64,000 nucleotides of DNA, from the NCBI GenBank assembly GCA_021806005.1, contig JAJZDM010000006.1, positions 1 through 64,000 on the forward strand, in the 5' to 3' direction. The notes beneath the pieces are model-generated. The model searched no databases. It saw only the letters and a program-made list of their open reading frames with translations, and was not told the origin of the DNA. Source of the stretch: Acidobacteriota bacterium (GTDB lineage Bacteria > Acidobacteriota > Terriglobia > Terriglobales > Acidobacteriaceae). The first letter of the stretch is position 1, and each line of letters starts with the position of its first letter. The position numbers were made by a program, and so were the translations under genes. Shown one piece after another: positions 60,392-64,000 of the stretch.

Positions 60392-61273
60392 CTATTGCAT
60401 GGGTTGTTGAGGGTATGGGGATTGCTGCTGCTCGGTGATGGCAACGGAGCGTTCCAGGTGGAAGGTCAGGTACGTCCCCTGCGGCAGATAGATCTCCTTG
60501 TTGCCCGTGAAAGCGTCGCCCGCAGTGCCGGCTCCGGCTCCGGCCAGTCCGCCGATCAAGGCTCCTTTGCCGCCGCCGGCCAACCCGCCGATCAGAGCAC
60601 CCAGCCCGGCGCCGCCGCCGGCGAAGAGCCCTGTGCGCATGCCTTTACCCTTCTCCACGCGATCGACGGAGGTGGTGGAGACCGGATAGATACCCCAGCG
60701 CGATTGCACACCATCCAAGCGCACCTCCAGGATGGCAGCGCCCTTGAAGCGGCCGAGCGGATGGGCGTCAACCACCGTACCCTGGGCGCGAGCGCCCTGG
60801 GGAATGACGACCTGGCCGTTCACCACCACATCGTCGACGATCGTAGCGGGGAAGGTCTCGCCGGATTGGCTGATCTTTGAGCCGAGATCCTGATCGAGAC
60901 GAATGCGAAGCCGTGTGCCTGCGGGAAGATCGGCCACGCGCGGCGGTGGAGGCGCCTGCTGCGAATATGGTCCGGATTGCGGTCCGGATGGACCTGACGG
61001 CCCGGATTGCTGCGAGTACGGCCCGGATTGCTGCGAATATGGCCCGGATTGCGGTCCGGATGGACCGCCTTGTCCCGGATAGGCGGAGGGATTTGCGCCA
61101 TTGGAGCCCGGCGCCGGTGCGGCTGGTCCATTCGGCGTGGAGTTGGATCCTGATTGCGCTCCGTTTTCCGGCTGCGACGAGGACTTGCATCCGGCCAGAA
61201 AGAGTGTGCTGAAGATTGCCAGCGACGCGAATGCCGATGCGGCAGGGAAGAGAAAACTGCGACGGAAGTTCAT
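60392..61273 (-). CDS. Glycine-zipper lipoprotein with SGPYSQQ repeats
   Basis: ATG 61273 is preceded by GGAG eight bases away, giving 293 aa. A lipoprotein signal ends LFLAGC, so Cys is probably lipidated. Four or so copies of a SGPYSQQ/QSGP motif form a disordered Gly/Pro/Ser segment. A folded core (LPAGTRLRIRLDQDLGSKISQSGETFPATIVDDVVVNGQVVIPQG) is followed by a glycine zipper (GLFAGGGAGLGALIGGLAGGGKGALIGGLAG). The core resembles TrbI/VirB10-like or conjugation-type envelope proteins, but I cannot be specific. The zipper suggests membrane or amyloid-like packing. Function unknown. Confidence 0.72.
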   Translation of the reverse strand: MNFRRSFLFPAASAFASLAIFSTLFLAGCKSSSQPENGAQSGSNSTPNGPAAPAPGSNGANPSAYPGQGGPSGPQSGPYSQQSGPYSQQSGPSGPSGPQSGPYSQQAPPPPRVADLPAGTRLRIRLDQDLGSKISQSGETFPATIVDDVVVNGQVVIPQGARAQGTVVDAHPLGRFKGAAILEVRLDGVQSRWGIYPVSTTSVDRVEKGKGMRTGLFAGGGAGLGALIGGLAGGGKGALIGGLAGAGAGTAGDAFTGNKEIYLPQGTYLTFHLERSVAITEQQQSPYPQQPMQ

Positions 61274-61889
61274 GAGATTCACTCCAGGAGGAATGTTTTT
61301 GCCAATGGACGACGGAAGGAAACAGTAGTTTCCGGTTCAGGGATCTTCAAGATTATGTCATCGCCAGGCGGCAAACGGTATTGATTCTTTTGATGAGCCG
61401 CTTCCGCGTACATGGCTGAACCCGGATTTGTGCAACCGGCACAGCCGGATCGGGATCCTCGCTGGCGCGCAAGTCGAACGGGCCTCAGGCTTCGGCGGTG
61501 GTCCAAAGGATGGGTTTTTCGCAAAGAACCTGCTTGTGGGCCGTGGCAGCCTTCACCGTAAGCGTAACGTGCAGGCGTTTGGGCAGCGGTTGCAGGCAGC
61601 GGCAAGACACTGATGACCTTTCGCCGCCAGTAGATGTATGCCGGCGAGGAACAGGACTAAGGCTTATGCGGCGACGTTCCAGGGGATAGGGCAGGGCTGG
61701 CAGGGCAATATGGAGCGGCTGGCTGCGTATCAGGAGCAGGCGTGTGGGCGCACGGTACCAGCGTGATCTGGCCTGCCCGGGAGTTTGTACCCCTGCCATC
61801 GTGCTTGTGGCGCAGCGATCAGGAACCTGGTCTTCCTTCACCGACTTCCAGCTTCGTCTTCGCAGGGCAGGTGGGACAAAGAGGTTATT
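61274..61889. other. 616-nt intergenic region with a decayed oxidoreductase remnant
   Basis: Apart from the Gfo/Idh/MocA fragment at 61488-61589, I see no intact gene, no ribosome-binding-site/start pair with a family match and no strong hairpin. Confidence 0.5.
61488..61589 (-). pseudogene. Decayed Gfo/Idh/MocA oxidoreductase fragment
   Basis: The minus-strand frame of track ORF 61485-61841 ends with PLPKRLHVTLTVKAATAHKQ followed by VLCEKPILWTTAEA and a TGA. That is the Gfo/Idh/MocA signature: a PLPNxLHVxLTxKAAEAGKHVLCEKPIAL-like region at the end of the Rossmann fold. Neither the Rossmann start upstream nor the C-terminal domain downstream is readable in any frame. So this 34-residue stretch is a relic of a dehydrogenase gene, not a functional protein. 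It is AT-balanced like the neighbouring region. This family often acts on sugars in polysaccharide loci. Confidence 0.55.
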
Positions 61890-63557
61890 TCAGATGCCGA
61901 CCGGGTAGGGCTTCTCATGCATCTCGCCGCCACTGGCGCTCTTACGCTCAAAGAGCCCCTGGAAGATGCTCAGCAGGCCCGTATACCAGTAGCCCAACAC
62001 GAAGAGCAGGAGAAATGGAACCGTGAAGAAGTTCTCCGTGGAGATGGCGTACCAGACGGTGGCGGCGAAGTAGACGCCGATGGCGAGTTCGATCCAGGGA
62101 ATAATCCCCAGGCGTTTGCGGTACTTCCGGGCCTGGGATCTTTCACCCTTCTTCTGCACGCGGTACTTGGGAGTCCTGGCGAAGGCGCTCTTGATGCCGA
62201 AGAGAGCCTCCAGAACCGCCTTGGTGTTGGTCACGGAAAGGCCCACGCCCAGCGACATCAGGAAGGGCAGATACAGAAAGGTCTTGTACCAGGTACGCGG
62301 AAACAGCTCTCTCTGGCTGACCAGATAGAAGCTGGAGACGCTCATCGTCGAGGCCATGAAGAGCGGGAAGTCGATCAGCATCATCTGAATGGGGCCCTGC
62401 CAGGAGCGAATGATCATGGCGGGCATCAGCAGCACAGAGAGCACGATCATCAGCGGATAGCTGATGTTGGCCGTGAGGTGATACCAGGCTTCCAGCTTGG
62501 TATGAAACGGCGCCTCGGAGCGAAAGACCGAGGGCAGGATCTTCTTGGAGGTCTGGATCAGGCCCTTGGCCCAGCGGGCCTGCTGGGTCTTGAAGGCGGT
62601 CATCTCAATGGGCAGTTCGGCAGGGCACTCGACATCCTGCAGGTACTTGAACTTCCACCCCTTGAGCTGAGCGCGGTAACTCAGGTCAGTGTCTTCGGTG
62701 AGGGTGTCGTGCTGCCAGCCGCCCGCCTCCTCGATGGCCTGGCGGCGCCACATGCCGGCGGTGCCGTTGAAGTTGAAGAAGACCCCGGCGCGGGAGCGGC
62801 CGCCGTGCTCGAGGACGAAGTGGCCATCGAGCAGGATGGCCTCCACCTGGGTGAGGAAGCTGTAGTTGCGGTTCAGGTGCGTCCAGCGGGTCTGCACCAT
62901 GCCTACGCCGGGTTCGGCAAAGTGATGGACGACCTTGCGCAGCCAATCCGGGGGTGGGACGAAGTCGGCGTCGAAGATGGCGACGAGCTCGCCCTTTGCC
63001 GAACGCAGGCCCTCTTCGAGGGCGCCGGCTTTGAAGCCGTGGCGGTTGGTGCGATGCAGGTAGTAGACCGGCTGGGGTGCGAGCCCCTGGGTACCCGCGG
63101 CAAAGCGCGCCACCATCGCTGAGGCGACCTCGACGGTCTCATCGGTGGAGTCATCCAGGAGTTGAATCTCGAAGCGGTCGCGAGGGTAGTCCAGACGGCA
63201 GCAGGCCTCCAGCAGGCGATCGATGACGAACTGTTCGTTGTAGATGGGCAACTGCACGGTGACGAAGGGAAGATTCTCTTCGTCAAAGCGCGCAGGTGGC
63301 TGGCTGGAGCGGGACTGTTTGCGCTTGTTGCGGTAGTAGAGCCAGACCAGCTGGTAGCGGTGGATGCCGTAGAAGGCCAGGATCACCATCACGAGGAAGT
63401 AAGGGATCAGAAGGCTGATGTCGAAGGCGTTCCAGCGATAGACGTTGCGAAAGGTGTGGTCGGCGTAGTGCGTCTTCCAGTAGTGCTGGAAGCCGTGGGA
63501 GGTGACGAGCATGGCGAGCGCATTGAGTTGACTGAACAGAGAGCTCTCCAGTTTCAA
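61890..63557 (-). CDS. Cellulose-synthase-like glycosyltransferase family 2 protein
   Basis: The 555-aa membrane GT2 has an N-terminal membrane helix ([22 protein letters not shown]), then a cytosolic GT-A domain with [56 protein letters not shown] and the QxxRW-type motif [11 protein letters not shown]. Four or five C-terminal helices follow. It is therefore a processive beta-glycosyltransferase of the cellulose/mannan synthase type. The TTG at 63557 and the ATG at 63512 are possible starts and neither has a strong ribosome binding site. No partner bcs genes are nearby, so the product polymer is unknown. Confidence 0.88.
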   Translation of the reverse strand: MKLESSLFSQLNALAMLVTSHGFQHYWKTHYADHTFRNVYRWNAFDISLLIPYFLVMVILAFYGIHRYQLVWLYYRNKRKQSRSSQPPARFDEENLPFVTVQLPIYNEQFVIDRLLEACCRLDYPRDRFEIQLLDDSTDETVEVASAMVARFAAGTQGLAPQPVYYLHRTNRHGFKAGALEEGLRSAKGELVAIFDADFVPPPDWLRKVVHHFAEPGVGMVQTRWTHLNRNYSFLTQVEAILLDGHFVLEHGGRSRAGVFFNFNGTAGMWRRQAIEEAGGWQHDTLTEDTDLSYRAQLKGWKFKYLQDVECPAELPIEMTAFKTQQARWAKGLIQTSKKILPSVFRSEAPFHTKLEAWYHLTANISYPLMIVLSVLLMPAMIIRSWQGPIQMMLIDFPLFMASTMSVSSFYLVSQRELFPRTWYKTFLYLPFLMSLGVGLSVTNTKAVLEALFGIKSAFARTPKYRVQKKGERSQARKYRKRLGIIPWIELAIGVYFAATVWYAISTENFFTVPFLLLFVLGYWYTGLLSIFQGLFERKSASGGEMHEKPYPVGI

Positions 63558-63726
63558 GGGAGTTTGCAGATCGATTTTACGCGAACCTTGGTGGACGGTC
63601 TGCGAGCAGAGCCAGGATTGTTCCGGGGTGGGGCCGCCGGCGCCGCTTGCGCTGGGTCGGCAATCTCCTTCTGGCTGCGCCGACTGAGGTGCGAAGGAAT
63701 CCGGATACAGCCACTCGGGGGCTGGG

Positions 63727-64000
63727 TCAGTTCAGGAACATGGTGTGGTAGGGGATGTCGCGCTCGACGGGTTTGAAGCCGGCCTCGCGGATGATACGTC
63801 GCAACTCCTCTTCGCTGGCCCCGCCCGGTTTGTTGAGGTTCTCATCGAGCAAAACGGAGCCGACATCGTTGCTGCCAAAACGCAGGCCCATCTGGAGCAC
63901 CTTGATTCCCTGGTTAGGCCATGAACCCTGAATATGAGGGATGTTGTCGAGGTAGAGGCGGCAGATGGCCAGGGTGGTAAGGTACTCCACCGCGGTGGGC
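63727..64000 (-). CDS. mqnC: Cyclic dehypoxanthinyl futalosine synthase (MqnC), C-terminus
   Basis: Only the last 90 codons are present; the 5' end lies beyond 64000. The readable part begins around TLAICRLYLDNIPHIQGSWPNQGI, and continues with KVLQMGLRFGSNDVGSVLLDENL, which is the conserved C-terminal half of radical-SAM MqnC-type enzymes (MqnE is the close alternative). The protein then ends EEELRRIIREAGFKPVERDIPYHTMFLN. MqnC closes the ring of dehypoxanthine futalosine in menaquinone synthesis. It belongs to the same route as the mqnP gene. The sequence is not long enough to tell MqnC from MqnE with certainty. Confidence 0.72.
   Translation of the reverse strand, partial: PTAVEYLTTLAICRLYLDNIPHIQGSWPNQGIKVLQMGLRFGSNDVGSVLLDENLNKPGGASEEELRRIIREAGFKPVERDIPYHTMFLN

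Noticed and set aside
61785-63122. 445-aa plus-strand ORF
   Set aside because: Antisense of the GT2 gene; the minus frame has all GT2 motifs.
1-64000. tRNA, rRNA and IS elements
   Set aside because: No cloverleaf-like arms ending in CCA, no rRNA motifs, and no transposase motifs or terminal inverted repeats were seen by eye; a computational search would be needed to be sure.

Overview
The window looks like chromosomal DNA of a Gram-negative acidobacterium, most likely family Acidobacteriaceae/Terriglobales. This is inferred from GC-rich, GTG/TTG-tolerant genes; outer-membrane machinery (Omp85, SurA-like chaperone, TamB, DUF481 porin-like protein); a leaderless pro-kumamolisin (S53) peptidase; secreted pectin- and glucan-active enzymes; and two genes of the futalosine route to menaquinone (UbiA-type MqnP and a partial MqnC). 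I saw no phage, IS element, CRISPR array, rRNA or tRNA.

Layout. 1-5.2 kb: a cut-off lactonase gene, a hypothetical gene, two envelope barrel proteins, a coiled-coil protein, and an ECF sigma factor translationally coupled to a small anti-sigma-like protein. 5.2-15.3 kb: a ThiF/MoeB-type adenylyltransferase, divergent from a tight three-gene envelope operon (Omp85 with about seven POTRA domains, PPIase-less SurA-like chaperone, TamB). 15.3-18.8 kb: mqnP, pheA, two small membrane proteins and an A-type Fe-S carrier. 18.9-26.8 kb: a type IV pilus/type II secretion-like locus (GspF/PilC, GspE/PilB, PilM, PilN, PilO, PilP/GspC-like, and an odd Ser/Gly-rich pseudopilin). 27-32.3 kb: small membrane proteins, an M24 peptidase, the S53 peptidase and a LacI-type regulator. 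32.4-37.5 kb: DUF503 (YlxP-like), rbfA and nrnA, followed by a GT39 transferase and a GNAT protein. 37.5-46.4 kb: secreted esterase, guaB, a DrrAB-like ABC exporter, a ClC channel, a MarR regulator, DUF488 and a membrane-anchored YqgE/AlgH protein. 46.6-61.3 kb: a secreted hypothetical protein, a GH3 enzyme, an ABC ATPase with a giant ABC-2 permease/M1-peptidase fusion, a secreted GH28-CE8 fusion (polygalacturonase plus pectin methylesterase) divergent from a Tat-exported GH28, and a glycine-zipper lipoprotein. 61.3-64 kb: a relic of a Gfo/Idh/MocA oxidoreductase, a cellulose-synthase-like GT2, and the 3' end of mqnC.

How it fits together: the Omp85-SurA-TamB operon probably serves outer-membrane protein or lipid traffic. 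The pilus/T2SS locus could build a fibre or export enzymes, but its secretin and peptidase are outside the window. The two GH28 proteins share a divergent control region with promoter-like and palindromic sites, consistent with a pectin utilisation locus. Two small membrane-protein genes and one truncated gene are absent from the supplied ORF track because they are too short or cut. Two small proteins carry the same FGITQ-x-x-Q core and may define a small family. I found no clear candidate for a wholly new multi-gene system. The best leads are the permease/peptidase fusion, the two FGITQ micro-proteins, the structured guaB leader, the pectin operators and the atypical pseudopilin.
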